DNA of 30,599 nt from UBA1479 sp964012715 (GTDB taxonomy: Bacteria > Pseudomonadota > Alphaproteobacteria > Rhodospirillales > Casp-alpha2): contig CAXGUG010000037.1 in NCBI GenBank assembly GCA_964012715.1, positions 1 through 30,599 on the forward strand, written 5' to 3'. Position numbers and translations under genes: made by a program. The stretch's first letter is position 1; the number at the start of each line of letters is the position of its first letter. Under the pieces are notes generated by a model. The model was not told where the DNA came from. It ran no database searches and saw only the letters and a list, made by a program, of their open reading frames with translations. Shown in pieces: positions 8,536 through 17,589 of the stretch.

Positions 8536-10749
8536 ATGGCCAAAATCACCGAACGCAATCACGACATCTCGACCGCAGAAACCTGGGGCTCGGTAAGCAT
8601 CACCCCGACCGACGACGTGGTTGTCGGCGCGTTCGCGACCTGGACCCTGACCTTCACGGTCGGCTCCTATGCCATGGATGTCGGCGGCGGATTGAAGATC
8701 GGGACCCGGCGGCAGGCCGATTTCGGCCATCCCCAATTCACCGACCCGGCGGCCGACAACTACGCCACCGTCACCTGCTCTCGGCCCGGCGCGACCTTCG
8801 AAACCTTTTTCGATCCGCGCGGGCACAAACGCCCGTTCAACGCCGTCGCGGTGGTCCGCCTGACGGCCACGCCGCTCTATCCCGGCGATACGATCACCAT
8901 CGTCCTGGGCGATACCTCGGGCGGGTCGCGCGGCCTGCGGGTTCAATCCTTTCCCGAAAGCGCCAGCGACTTCGCGGTGTTCGTCGATCCGCTCAGCTCC
9001 GGCGAATACAAACGGGTCTATTGCCAATCGCCCAATTTCGCCGTCCTGCCCGGCCCGTCCGAATACCTGACCCTAGTTGCGCCGTCCCTTGTCAGCGAGG
9101 GCCAGCCCTTTCGCGTTCAGGTCCGCGGCAACGATCGGTTCGGCAACCCCACCCCGGTCAAGGCCCAGGGCCTGACCCTGACCACGGTTCCGCCGATCCC
9201 CGTGAACCTATCCGAAGAAAGCGGTCGCGCGACCTGGATCGACGGCGTGACCCTCCCCCACCCCGGCGTGCATCGGCTGGAGCTGCGCGCCGGCGACGAG
9301 GTCCTGGCCCGATCCAACCCGATCCTGGTCGGCGAACACGGCGACGACATCCTGTGCTGGGGCGACACCCAGGCGCAGACGGCGTCGACCGTCGGCATCG
9401 GCACACCGGACGAATATTTCGCCTATGCCCGCGATCTGGCGGCGATCGACTTCACCACCCATCAGGGCAACGACTTCATCCTGTCCGACAAGGACCTGGA
9501 AGAAGTCCGCCAGGCCGCGCTGATGCATAACCAGCCGGGCCGCTTCGCCGCCTTCTTTGGCTGGGAATGGTCGGGCCCGACCGGCACCGGCGGCGACCGC
9601 AACGTCCTGTTCCTGGATGACGAGGGACCGATCTTCCGCAGCAGCCATTGGCAATTGAGTGATAGCGAAATGGCCCCCGGCGCGGGTCAGACGGAATGCG
9701 TCCATGCCCGCGACCTGCACGCCCGGATGCGCGACTACATGGCTGAAACCGGGCGCAAGGTAATCATGGTGCCGCATATCGGCGGCCGTCGTTCGGACTT
9801 CGAAGCCCAAGACCCGGAGCTCGAGCCCGTGTTCGAAATCTGCTCCAACCACGGAGTGTTCGAATGGCGGCTACATGAATTTCTGGAGGCCGGCATGCGG
9901 GTCGGCGTGGTCGCCGCCAGCGACGACCATACCTGCCGCCCGGGCTTGGCTTATCCGTCGACCCCGGAAATGACCGTGCTGGGCGGCCTGGCCGCCGTCT
10001 ACAGCCAGGCCCACAGCCGCCGCGGCATCTATGACGGGATGATGGCCCGCCACTGTTACGGCACCACCGGGGCGCGGATGATCCTGAACGTCACAGCCCA
10101 GGGCCAGCCGATGGGCCGCGTGGTCCAGGCCGAAGGGCCGGTGACCATAGCCGGAACCGTCCACGGCACCGCGCCGATCGAGGAAATCGTCCTATTCAAC
10201 CGATCGCGGGAATTGACCCGGTTTCGCCCAAACGTAGCGGCGCGGGACGATGCGAAAATTAAAATTCTATGGTCCGGGGCAACCCATCAGGACCGGGGCC
10301 GCTTCATGAAATGGGATGGCGGGCTGAACATTACCGGCGGTCGGATCACCGGGGCGCAGCCGCTCAACATCTTCACGGCCAAATACGGGATCGACGCTTG
10401 GTCCGCCGATAACGTGTCCTGGCGCTCCGTCACCTCGGGTCAGGAAGAAGGCGTGCTGATCGATATCGACGCCCCCGACGACGCGGTGATCACCTTCAAG
10501 GCCGGTCCGGCGGAGTTGCGCTTTACGGTCGGCGAGGCCCGATCCGGCGACCTGCGCTGGGACCTGCCGGGCGGGCTGGAGCAATACGTTCTGGCCTCGA
10601 CCCTACACACCGATGGCGACGCCATGGACGTCCGTTTCGACTATATCGACGAAGCCCCCGAGGGGCCGGAGCAGGCCTATTGGGTACGGGTCGTGCAGAC
10701 CGATTTTCACCGGGGATGGACCAGCCCGATTTTCGTCGAAACGACGTAA
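8536..10749 (+). CDS. DUF3604 / PHP-like protein following tctBAC
   Basis: 737 residues. The N-terminal about 265 residues are beta-rich, immunoglobulin-like in pattern (for example RVQVRGNDRFGNPTP at 193-207). Residues 270-530 match the DUF3604 branch of the PHP metallo-hydrolase superfamily: WGDTQAQ at 275-281, DFTTHQGND (H309), FGWEWSG, MVPHIGG (H414), CSNHG (H439) and ASDDH (H465). The C-terminus is beta-rich again. The first metal-binding motif, usually HxH or HxQ after GD, is QxQ here (Q279, Q281), so metal ligation is altered. No signal peptide is seen. It lies 181 bases after tctC on the same strand, so it may process or respond to the imported substrate. The reaction is unknown. Confidence 0.8.
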   Translation: MAKITERNHDISTAETWGSVSITPTDDVVVGAFATWTLTFTVGSYAMDVGGGLKIGTRRQADFGHPQFTDPAADNYATVTCSRPGATFETFFDPRGHKRPFNAVAVVRLTATPLYPGDTITIVLGDTSGGSRGLRVQSFPESASDFAVFVDPLSSGEYKRVYCQSPNFAVLPGPSEYLTLVAPSLVSEGQPFRVQVRGNDRFGNPTPVKAQGLTLTTVPPIPVNLSEESGRATWIDGVTLPHPGVHRLELRAGDEVLARSNPILVGEHGDDILCWGDTQAQTASTVGIGTPDEYFAYARDLAAIDFTTHQGNDFILSDKDLEEVRQAALMHNQPGRFAAFFGWEWSGPTGTGGDRNVLFLDDEGPIFRSSHWQLSDSEMAPGAGQTECVHARDLHARMRDYMAETGRKVIMVPHIGGRRSDFEAQDPELEPVFEICSNHGVFEWRLHEFLEAGMRVGVVAASDDHTCRPGLAYPSTPEMTVLGGLAAVYSQAHSRRGIYDGMMARHCYGTTGARMILNVTAQGQPMGRVVQAEGPVTIAGTVHGTAPIEEIVLFNRSRELTRFRPNVAARDDAKIKILWSGATHQDRGRFMKWDGGLNITGGRITGAQPLNIFTAKYGIDAWSADNVSWRSVTSGQEEGVLIDIDAPDDAVITFKAGPAELRFTVGEARSGDLRWDLPGGLEQYVLASTLHTDGDAMDVRFDYIDEAPEGPEQAYWVRVVQTDFHRGWTSPIFVETT

Positions 10750-10760
10750 TCGGATCGGCG

Positions 10761-12320
10761 TTAAATCTTCGACCGCGACCGGCCCAGGATGAATGCCGGG
10801 ATCAGCGTTAGACCGAAGATCAGGGCGATCTGGCGGAAGGAATCATGAAACGCGAAGGTATTGGCCTGGGCATAGAGGACCTTGCCCAGGAAATCCAACG
10901 CGACCGCGCCGTCGGTCGGCGACGGCACCCCCGCCGCGTTCAAAAGCTCCCGCACCTTGTCGAGCATTTCCGCCGTCGGCCCCTTGTCGCTGACCTGGGT
11001 CGCGGTCAGGAAATCGGCGTGGTAGGCGGTTCGCATCTCGATCGTCACGGCGGTCATGTTGACCCCGAAGGCCCCGCCCAACTGGCGGAAGAAATTGAAC
11101 GTCCCGGCCCCCTGGGCCATTTTTTCCGACGGCACGGCGGATAGGGCCGCCTTACCCATGTTGGGGGATATCAGGCTCATCGAGCCGCGCGTGCACATCA
11201 CCAGCAAGGCCAGCGAGAAGAATGCCGTGTTGACGTCGATGGTCGCCAGGGCCAGGGCCGCGATGACGAAGGTCCCGCAGCCGACGATGATCGGCAGGTG
11301 GGGGGGCACCGCATCGGCCAAACGGCCCGAGACCTGCATCATCATAACCAGCAGCAGCCCCGCCGGGAGCAGCACCAAGCCGGCCTTGGTCGCCGTGTAA
11401 CCCTGGATCGTCTGGGCGAACAGCGGGATCGAATAGTTGGTCGCGAAGTTGCCGACGCCAAAGGCGAAAGCCACCGCCACGGCGGAGGCGAAGCGCGCAT
11501 CCAGAAACAGCTTGGGGTCCAACAGCGGGCTTTTCGAGCGCAACTGCGTGACCACGAACAAGACGCCGCAGATCGTCCCGACCAGGGCAAAGGTCAACAG
11601 CTTCGGCGAGTCCCAACCCCAGCGTTGACCGTTGCCGATCCCGGCCATGATCAAAATCAGGAAGGCGACCAGCAAAAGGAACCCGACCCAGTCGAAGGTC
11701 GGCTTCTTTTCCTTCGGATTGCGCGCGGGCATGAAGGTCAGCGCCATCATCGCCGACAACCCGACCAGCGGCAGCGGCACGATGAACACATGGCGCCAGG
11801 TCACCAGATCGATGGTCACCCCGCCGACCAGCGGCCCGAAGGTCGGGGCCAGGGCAATGCCCATGCCGACCGTGCCCACGGCCATCCCCCGGCGTTCCGG
11901 CGGAAACACGGCGACGGCGGTGGCCATGGCCAGGGGCTGGACCAGCCCGGCGGCGAAGCCCTGCATGACGCGGCCCAGGATCAGCACCTCGATCGACGGG
12001 CTGACCGCGGCCAGCACCGCGCCCAATGCGAACACCGCCAGCGCCATCAGATAGGTATTACGCGGCCCGATGGCGCGCGAGGTCCAGGAATTCAAAAGCT
12101 GACTGGCGACCATGGTCGTCAGGAACGAGGTCGAGGCCCATTGCGCCAAATCCTGCCCGACGCCGAACGCCCCCATGACCGACGGGATCGACACGTTGAC
12201 GATGGTCGACGACAACACCATGGTCATCGATCCCAACATGCCGCAGGCCGTCACCCACCAACGGTAAGACGGTCCGAACCGGTCGAACATGCGGGCGATG
12301 GCGGGATTGTCGGTTTGCAA
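10761..12320 (-). CDS. MFS drug/metabolite exporter, DHA2 (EmrB-like) family
   Basis: 519 residues with about 14 hydrophobic segments, the DHA2 layout. Typical motifs are present: LSSTIVNVSIPSVMGAFG (motif D1-like), WASTSFLTTMVASQLLNSW, GRVMQGFAAGLVQPLAMATAVAVFPPERRGMA (motif B/C region) and GMGIALAPTFGPLVGGVTIDLVTWRHVF. Proton-driven export of drugs or metabolites is the usual role; the substrate is unknown and no membrane-fusion partner (EmrA) is adjacent. The start is TTG 12320 (no clear ribosome site); ATG 12290 is an alternative 10 codons in. It is divergent from another MFS gene. Confidence 0.9.
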   Translation of the reverse strand: MQTDNPAIARMFDRFGPSYRWWVTACGMLGSMTMVLSSTIVNVSIPSVMGAFGVGQDLAQWASTSFLTTMVASQLLNSWTSRAIGPRNTYLMALAVFALGAVLAAVSPSIEVLILGRVMQGFAAGLVQPLAMATAVAVFPPERRGMAVGTVGMGIALAPTFGPLVGGVTIDLVTWRHVFIVPLPLVGLSAMMALTFMPARNPKEKKPTFDWVGFLLLVAFLILIMAGIGNGQRWGWDSPKLLTFALVGTICGVLFVVTQLRSKSPLLDPKLFLDARFASAVAVAFAFGVGNFATNYSIPLFAQTIQGYTATKAGLVLLPAGLLLVMMMQVSGRLADAVPPHLPIIVGCGTFVIAALALATIDVNTAFFSLALLVMCTRGSMSLISPNMGKAALSAVPSEKMAQGAGTFNFFRQLGGAFGVNMTAVTIEMRTAYHADFLTATQVSDKGPTAEMLDKVRELLNAAGVPSPTDGAVALDFLGKVLYAQANTFAFHDSFRQIALIFGLTLIPAFILGRSRSKI

Positions 12321-12620
12321 GGTTGGTTTTCCGATTACCGGGGCGCGCCGGAAAACAGGCCCCGGCGTGGCGAATCACGTCGACGGGGGCAGCCTCCCAG
12401 CGCTGCGGATTGTATACAAGTTCACCGGCGGCGTGAGCAAAAAAGTGCGCCTGCCCCTGCTTTCCTGGGCTTTTGGCATCGCCAGGGCGCATCGAAGGGA
12501 TGCATTCCGCGCGGGACTCGCGCTAAACTACCAGCCGCAGACCACCCCCATTCCAGACGACGGCGCTTCTCCGATCACATCCGGAACAGACGACGGCCGG
12601 AACAAACGGAGGATCGCATC
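12321..12620. promoter_or_regulatory. Divergent promoter region between two MFS genes, with GntR-like palindrome
   Basis: No gene is seen. TTGTATACAA at 12410-12419 is a perfect 10-bp palindrome of the kind bound by GntR-family regulators. GGAGG at 12608-12612 is the ribosome site for the gene starting at 12621. No regulator gene lies adjacent, so if the site is real its regulator is encoded elsewhere. Confidence 0.4.
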
Positions 12621-13868
12621 GTGGCGACCCAACCTAGCCCGCCCCAAGGCAGCCAGAAATTCTATCAGACCCCGGCCTTCATTCTGATCGCCGCGGCGAT
12701 GATCGTGTTCACCTCGTTCGGAATCCGGCAAAGCTTCGGTCTGTTCATGTGGCCGGTTTCGACCGACCTGGGTTGGGGACGTGAGGTTCTGTCCCTTGCC
12801 CTGGCGACGCAGAATTTGATGATCGGCCTGTCCGCGCCCTTCGCCGGGGCCCTGGCCGACCGCCTGGGCGCGCCGCGGACCATCGCGCTGGGCGGGGCGA
12901 TCTTCGCCGTCGGGGTGTTCGTGATGAGCCAGTCCAACACGCCCGAAACCATGTTCGCCAGCGCCGGGCTGATGGCCGGGATCGGCCTGGGGGCCTGCGG
13001 CCTGCCGCTGATCCTGACCGTCATCGGTCAGGTCGCGCCGCCGGAGAAGCGCAGTCTGTGGCTCGGCGTCGGCACGGCGACCGCGACCAGCGGCCAGTTG
13101 CTGGTCGTGCCGCTGACCCAGGGCATGCTGGCGGGTTACGACTGGGTCTTAACGCTGATGATCCTGTCGGCCATGGCGGCGCTGATCGTACCGCTGGCGT
13201 TTTCCATGTCCGGCGCCATTTCCCCGTCGACCGGCAAGGACACACAGATCACCCTGCGCCAAGCCTTGGCCGAAGCCGCGGGGCATCGGGGCTACGTGCT
13301 GCTGACGCTGGGCTTTTTCGTTTGCGGCTTTCAGGTCGCCTTCACGGCGATCCACCTGCCCGCCTATCTGACCGACAAGGGCGCCAGCCTCACCCTCAGC
13401 GCCACGGCGCTGATGCTGATCGCAGTCTGCAACATGTTCGGGAGTTCCTTCTCCGGCTGGCTCGGCGGGCGGATATCCAAGAAATACATGCTCAGCGGCA
13501 TTTACGTCATTCGCTCGGTCATCATCGCGCTGTTCATCACCTTGCCGGTGACGCCGGTCAGCATCGTCGTCTTCGCCGTCAGCATCGGGTTGCTTTGGCT
13601 CAGCACCGTGCCGCCGACGACGGGCCTGGTCGCGCAGATCTTCGGCCTGCGCTACATGGGCACGCTCTACGGGATCGTTTATCTCAGCCACCAATTGGGT
13701 AGCTTCGCAGGCGTATGGCTGGGCGGGCGCCTGTTCGACGCGACGGGCAGCTACGACGTGGTCTGGTGGGGCGCGGTCGCCCTCGGCTTCCTCAGCGCCC
13801 TGCTCCACCTGCCGATCAACGACTCCCCGGTCAGCCGCCTAAGCGACCCCCCCGCCGCCGCCGACTGA
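12621..13868 (+). CDS. Major facilitator superfamily transporter
   Basis: 415 residues with 12 hydrophobic segments. It has an MFS motif-A-like loop (GALADRLGAPRTIALGG, about residues 76-92) and a second half-transporter loop GWLGGRISKKYMLSG. The start FTSFGIRQSFGLFMWPVSTDLGWGRE resembles monocarboxylate/oxalate-formate-type MFS proteins. GTG 12621 is chosen because GGAGG stands 8 bases upstream and hydrophobic segment 1 follows; the open frame upstream to 11298 is antisense to the other transporter and is not coding. It is followed directly by a strong terminator. Substrate unknown. Confidence 0.9.
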   Translation: MATQPSPPQGSQKFYQTPAFILIAAAMIVFTSFGIRQSFGLFMWPVSTDLGWGREVLSLALATQNLMIGLSAPFAGALADRLGAPRTIALGGAIFAVGVFVMSQSNTPETMFASAGLMAGIGLGACGLPLILTVIGQVAPPEKRSLWLGVGTATATSGQLLVVPLTQGMLAGYDWVLTLMILSAMAALIVPLAFSMSGAISPSTGKDTQITLRQALAEAAGHRGYVLLTLGFFVCGFQVAFTAIHLPAYLTDKGASLTLSATALMLIAVCNMFGSSFSGWLGGRISKKYMLSGIYVIRSVIIALFITLPVTPVSIVVFAVSIGLLWLSTVPPTTGLVAQIFGLRYMGTLYGIVYLSHQLGSFAGVWLGGRLFDATGSYDVVWWGAVALGFLSALLHLPINDSPVSRLSDPPAAAD

Positions 13869-13889
13869 GCCGCCCCGCCCAACAGAAAA

Positions 13890-13911
13890 CCCCCAATCTG
13901 ACGATTGGGGG
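13890..13911 (+). terminator. Hairpin terminator after the MFS gene
   Basis: CCCCCAATC and GATTGGGGG form a perfect 9-bp stem with a TGAC loop. It starts 22 bases after the MFS stop. The U-run is weak, but the stem is strong. It is the last chromosomal feature before the integrated elements. Confidence 0.7.
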
Positions 13912-13916
13912 TCTCG

Positions 13917-13935
13917 GAATTGGTAGCGGAGGAGG
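13917..13935. other. Left attachment site of element A (tRNA-Met 3' end)
   Basis: GAATTGGTAGCGGAGGAGG occurs here and again at 20411-20429. Its last 15 bases are the reverse complement of the CCA end and acceptor arm of a tRNA-Met(CAT); the rest of the tRNA is missing here. This is the scar left when an element integrates at the 3' end of a tRNA gene. GC-rich chromosome stops at this point and AT-rich DNA begins. Confidence 0.8.
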
Positions 13936-13954
13936 CTACTTTTTTACGATCTAA

Positions 13955-13972
13955 TGAAGTCCAATGACTTCA
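13955..13972. repeat. Inverted repeat between att site and integrase
   Basis: TGAAGTC (13955-13961) and GACTTCA (13966-13972) form a perfect 7-bp inverted repeat with a CAAT spacer, in AT-rich DNA between the att scar and the integrase. It may be a binding site for the integrase or for AlpA acting as directionality factor; this is inference. Confidence 0.4.
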
Positions 13973-14053
13973 CTGTAAATATCATAACTTACTGTTTTAT
14001 ATTTATATTTTTTATATCCCCGTCCAATCCAGTCTGATAGAATCCAGATATTA

Positions 14054-14075
14054 ATGTGGGGCTGGATGTGGGGCT
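14054..14075 (+). repeat. Tandem ATGTGGGGCT motif, left copy
   Basis: Two copies of ATGTGGGGCT separated by the two bases GG. The same 22-base unit, with one mismatch, is found at 20341-20362 near the other end in the same orientation. It ends three bases before the integrase start codon, so protein bound here would also block integrase expression. Probably integrase arm-type binding sites. Confidence 0.65.
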
Positions 14076-14078
14076 GAC

Positions 14079-15332
14079 ATGGCAAATTTAACCGACCTTA
14101 AAGCGAAAAACATTAAACCCAAGGACCGCCCCCTCTCTGACGGAACGGTTCCAGGCCTTCGCCTCGAACCTGGCCAAGTTAAAGGTCGCGGAAAGTGGAC
14201 GTTGCGCTTCGTTTCTCCTGTAACTGGCAAGCGAAGAGATATGGGCCTGAGCACTTATCCTGACGTCAGCATTTCAGATGCACGCAAACTTGCATCGTCA
14301 GCGCGAGATTTAGTTCGTCAGGGTATAGACCCCATTGATGATCGAGCAGCCAAGAAACAAGCCCAACGGGCGCAATCAAAAATTTGTACCTTCCAGGAGG
14401 CCGCCGAAGTCGTTCACGAGAATTTAAAGGACGGATGGAGCAGCACTCGACATGCGGAAAATTGGATTTCCTCTTTAGAAATGTATGTCTTTCCCAGTCT
14501 GGGCCGCCGAAAGGTCACCGATCTAAAGGCCAAGGATTTTGCAGATACGTTGAGGCCAATCTGGATCAAGAAAGCGGATACCGCATCAAGGATAAAACAA
14601 CGATGCAACGTCATTATGGATTGGTGTGTAGCTGAGGAGATTGTCGAGGGAAATCCAGTCGGCGTCGTCGATAAACTGCTTTCCAAACAACCAGGAGCGC
14701 GTGAGCGTGTCCAGCACCAGCCTTCAGTGCCTTGGAGGGATGTTCCAGCCCTCGTCAAAGAAGTGCTGCACAACGGGAAGCGCAGCCTCAGCAAATTGAT
14801 GCTGGAATTCCTAATTTTAACGGCGACGCGTTCCGGTGAGGTCCGAGCGATGACATGGGAAGAGGTAGACCTTGAGACATCTACATGGACGGTTCCGGCA
14901 GCACGCATGAAAGCTAAACTCGATCATCGTGTTCCACTGTCTGCTCGCGCCGTGGAAATACTCGAACATCAAAGAACAGAGACAGGTGGTGACGGCATTG
15001 TTTTCCCCTCGCCTCGCGGCAAAATTCCAAGCGATGCAATCCTCAGTAAATTTCTGCGTGATCACAGCGTGAAAAGCAGCGATCCAGGTCGCACAGCGAC
15101 AGCTCATGGCTTTCGTTCGAGCTTCCGCGATTGGGCTTCCGAGAACGGATACTCTCGTGATTTGGCCGAGCGAGCCCTAGCTCACACGATTAACAACGCC
15201 ACCGAAGCCGCATACCACCGGACAGACTTACTAGAGCAACGCCGAACAATGATGGAGGCGTGGAGTAGCTTTGCTTGCTCCACCGCAGGGGCATCAAATG
15301 TCATAGCTTTACACAAGGCCGCCAAACAATGA
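14079..15332 (+). CDS. int: Tyrosine recombinase / integrase, P4 type with N-terminal DUF4102 domain
   Basis: 417 residues. Residues 1-90 are the DUF4102 arm-binding domain (LTDLKAKNIKPKDRPLSDG, then DMGLSTYPDVSISDARKLA). Residues about 104-200 are the core-binding SAM-like domain. The catalytic domain carries the complete set: R251 (TRSGEVR), K280, H343 and R346 (HGFRSSFRDWA), H369 (ALAHTI) and nucleophile Y379 (AAYHRTD). It catalyses integration and excision at the tRNA-Met 3' end. ATG 14079 lies just after the tandem motif. It overlaps the next gene by four bases (ATGA), unusual for an integrase and implying co-expression. It looks fully functional and differs in type from the integrase at 20537-21760. 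Confidence 0.95.
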   Translation: MANLTDLKAKNIKPKDRPLSDGTVPGLRLEPGQVKGRGKWTLRFVSPVTGKRRDMGLSTYPDVSISDARKLASSARDLVRQGIDPIDDRAAKKQAQRAQSKICTFQEAAEVVHENLKDGWSSTRHAENWISSLEMYVFPSLGRRKVTDLKAKDFADTLRPIWIKKADTASRIKQRCNVIMDWCVAEEIVEGNPVGVVDKLLSKQPGARERVQHQPSVPWRDVPALVKEVLHNGKRSLSKLMLEFLILTATRSGEVRAMTWEEVDLETSTWTVPAARMKAKLDHRVPLSARAVEILEHQRTETGGDGIVFPSPRGKIPSDAILSKFLRDHSVKSSDPGRTATAHGFRSSFRDWASENGYSRDLAERALAHTINNATEAAYHRTDLLEQRRTMMEAWSSFACSTAGASNVIALHKAAKQ

Positions 15333-16009
15333 GCAAAAACATAAAAACTTTTCGAAGCCTCGTAATCGAAGACAAGATGACCGCAAATGACATCGCTAAG
15401 TTGGTCAAGATCAACGGCACCCTCTATCGTAACGAATGGGCGGCATGGGAAGCGGCTATTCCCGGAGATACAGGCACACCGGAGGAAGTAGAAGCGGCCC
15501 TAAGCGTGTTGGCTGAATACGCTTCTGCCTCAGTTCACAATGGCATGAAAAGTATGGAAGACCTGCACGACCCATCGATACATCACCCTCTCGATAATTT
15601 CGGCTTTACCGTTGGAGGTAAAGAAAAGTTATGTGTCGATAAAACGCCACTGCAGAGCCAGGAGGAACTTATCGAGAAGCTTAAATCCGAACTGACGAGT
15701 TCAAAGCAAGAGATTGAAAAGCTGAATGGCCAATTGCACGAATTGTCTACCTGGACCGGCTTTGACGACGTGGACGAAGAGTTAATCCCCTTTGAGCTCG
15801 ATATTGCGCTTCAAGTCTATATGTCCGGCATTAAGGCGTATGATCCAAAAACAGGCAAGATGGATAACGATCAGCCAATAAAAAAATGGCTAGGACACAA
15901 AGTTAATGACTTTTTTGACGGTGACCCAAGTGCCGCCTTGTGTGAGCGTATTGCAACCGTGGCAAATTGGCAGAAGGGCGGAGGTCGACCGGGAAAAGGC
16001 AATAAATAG
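15329..16009 (+). CDS. Hypothetical coiled-coil protein, coupled to integrase
   Basis: 226 residues, acidic, not recognised. It begins MSKNIKTFRSLVIEDKM; residues about 108-147 are a predicted coiled coil (SQEELIEKLKSELTSSK and following), and the C-terminal end is basic (GGGRPGKGNK). There is no signal peptide or membrane segment. The start overlaps the integrase stop (ATGA), so the two are translationally coupled; an open extension to 15275 lies inside the integrase gene and is discarded. A role in recombination or in regulating the element is plausible from position only. Confidence 0.75.
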   Translation: MSKNIKTFRSLVIEDKMTANDIAKLVKINGTLYRNEWAAWEAAIPGDTGTPEEVEAALSVLAEYASASVHNGMKSMEDLHDPSIHHPLDNFGFTVGGKEKLCVDKTPLQSQEELIEKLKSELTSSKQEIEKLNGQLHELSTWTGFDDVDEELIPFELDIALQVYMSGIKAYDPKTGKMDNDQPIKKWLGHKVNDFFDGDPSAALCERIATVANWQKGGGRPGKGNK

Positions 16010-16102
16010 GTCACCCATTTTTGGCCATACTCCGCCTCACAAAAGGTGCACAGATATTGGGTGCCCCATTAATTTTTAAAGGGTCACCTGTTTAATTTTG
16101 GC
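16009..16102 (+). repeat. Spaced direct repeats upstream of alpA
   Basis: GGTCACC followed by TTTTGGC occurs twice: at 16009-16015 with 16019-16025, and at 16082-16088 with 16096-16102. The gene-free stretch 16010-16167 is AT-rich and precedes alpA. These may be operator or iteron-like sites for AlpA or the ATPase; spacing differs between copies, so this is weak. Confidence 0.3.
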
Positions 16103-16167
16103 AGCGCAACTCATGCACGTTGATGGCATCTGCAATAGTGCAGTGACATCAAAGAAGGTATGAGAAA

Positions 16168-16362
16168 ATGAGTACATCAACCCAACCACGCATGCTCCGC
16201 ATGCGCCAATTAATCGAATATACGGGCCTATCACGGGCCTATATTTACCAGCAAATCAATGAGGGCGATTTCCCCTCAGGTTATACCCTCTCGCCAGGCG
16301 TCAGAGTCTTTGAGAAGTCCGAAATCGATGCTTACCTCGATCAAAGAAAGCGGAGGGTTTAA
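16168..16362 (+). CDS. alpA: AlpA-family transcriptional regulator / excisionase-like
   Basis: 64 residues, typical size. A MerR-like winged helix-turn-helix covers almost the whole protein: MLRMRQLIEYTGLSRAYIYQ at 9-28, then NEGDFPSGYTLSPGVRVFEKSEIDAYL. AlpA proteins of P4-type islands regulate integrase or act as directionality factor. AAGG lies upstream of ATG 16168. The ATPase starts two bases after the alpA stop, so they form an operon. Confidence 0.9.
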   Translation: MSTSTQPRMLRMRQLIEYTGLSRAYIYQQINEGDFPSGYTLSPGVRVFEKSEIDAYLDQRKRRV

Positions 16363-16364
16363 AA

Positions 16365-17582
16365 ATGAAAAACCCTGCCACTCACAAAGTAAATGACAAG
16401 GCTCTCAATAACGGTTTGCCGACCATTTATGATCCGAGTCTAACTCTCCGCAATAAAGACCTCAAGGTAATATCGGTGCCTGACATTCTTCACGCGCCTA
16501 GCCAAGCTGAGGGATATTCGGCATATCTCCAATTTAATGGATACCCGATAGATACTTCAGGCGCTCCAACTGGGACCATTCAAATTGTCGAAAACGATGT
16601 TTTTGTAATCACAGAAGGGTGTAACTACCACTTAAACCCTGAGCGCGATTATTCGGCGATAAGTGATACGAACAGAATTGCGGAAATTGAACAGAGCGTT
16701 ATCACTGCGGCGTACGTCACGATTTGCAAGTCGATAGCCAAGGGCGAATGGTCAGTCATATTCGCTCTGCCAAATGACGGAAAAACTCTAATCATCCTGG
16801 CTACAATTGTTCAGCAGATCGCTGCTGGACTTTTGAATGGGAGGAATGTTTTTTACTTCAATCTTGATGATGCCAGATCGGCTTATTTAGAGAAGCTAAA
16901 AATCCTCAAGCCATTCAAGGTTATCGTGTTCGACGAAGATCCAGTATCGGTAATGCTTGATCTCATCAAGGCCCGACGAGCCAAAGATAAGGTTATTGTC
17001 ATCGATACCCTGATTAGGGTTTGTGACACCAACAACCGTCACGAAATATTAAGACTATCAGAAATCTGTCGAAGGTTTTGTGCGCTTGGCGGAACGGTAA
17101 TCACCTTGGCCCATGCAAATAAACATCTGGGTAAGGATGGCGCTCCAGTCCTGGAAGGCGTTGGATTGATACGGAGTAATGCTCACTGCGTCAGTTATCT
17201 GCAGAAGTATGATGACATAATAAAAATGGTGAACATCAAAAAGCGTACTTTTGTTGAACCCGAAGTCATTTTTCAGATCGACAAAGACCTTCCTTATCCT
17301 GATCTATTTGCTTCGGTTCGCGTTCTATCGGGTCAACAAGCAAAGCAATTACTCGCCGATAGGGCTCAAGACCAACTAATCCTAGAACACCCCATCATCA
17401 TTCAGACGATCAAAGACGCCATTCTTAATGGGAACCAGTTAAGAACCGCGCTTGCCGGCGAGGTGCGGGATAATACGGGCGAGTGGCTTAAAACCATTTA
17501 TCGGGTGCTTGATGAATTAGAGGGTAAGCTTTGGAAGATGACCAAAGGCCCAAATAATTCAAAAATCTACACTCTACTTTAA
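16365..17582 (+). CDS. RecA-fold AAA ATPase (RepA/DnaB-like) with C-terminal winged-helix region
   Basis: 405 residues. Walker A is ALPNDGKT at 134-141, Walker B is KVIVIDT (D214), and a sensor-like H250 follows in TVITLAHANKH. This order matches RepA-like (AAA_25) hexameric replicative ATPases of plasmids and phage satellites. Residues about 335-405 look like a winged helix (LRTALAGEVRDNTGEWLKTIYR, then LEGKLWKMTKG). The N-terminal about 110 residues are not recognised. The ribosome site CGGAGGG overlaps the end of alpA. It probably drives replication of the excised element, or replaces a primase-helicase; no separate primase is seen. Confidence 0.82.
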   Translation: MKNPATHKVNDKALNNGLPTIYDPSLTLRNKDLKVISVPDILHAPSQAEGYSAYLQFNGYPIDTSGAPTGTIQIVENDVFVITEGCNYHLNPERDYSAISDTNRIAEIEQSVITAAYVTICKSIAKGEWSVIFALPNDGKTLIILATIVQQIAAGLLNGRNVFYFNLDDARSAYLEKLKILKPFKVIVFDEDPVSVMLDLIKARRAKDKVIVIDTLIRVCDTNNRHEILRLSEICRRFCALGGTVITLAHANKHLGKDGAPVLEGVGLIRSNAHCVSYLQKYDDIIKMVNIKKRTFVEPEVIFQIDKDLPYPDLFASVRVLSGQQAKQLLADRAQDQLILEHPIIIQTIKDAILNGNQLRTALAGEVRDNTGEWLKTIYRVLDELEGKLWKMTKGPNNSKIYTLL

Positions 17583-17589
17583 TGCCCAC

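Noticed and set aside
11298..12620. Long upstream extension of the second MFS gene
   Set aside because: It is antisense to the DHA2 transporter and low-complexity. A GGAGG ribosome site and the first membrane segment mark GTG 12621.
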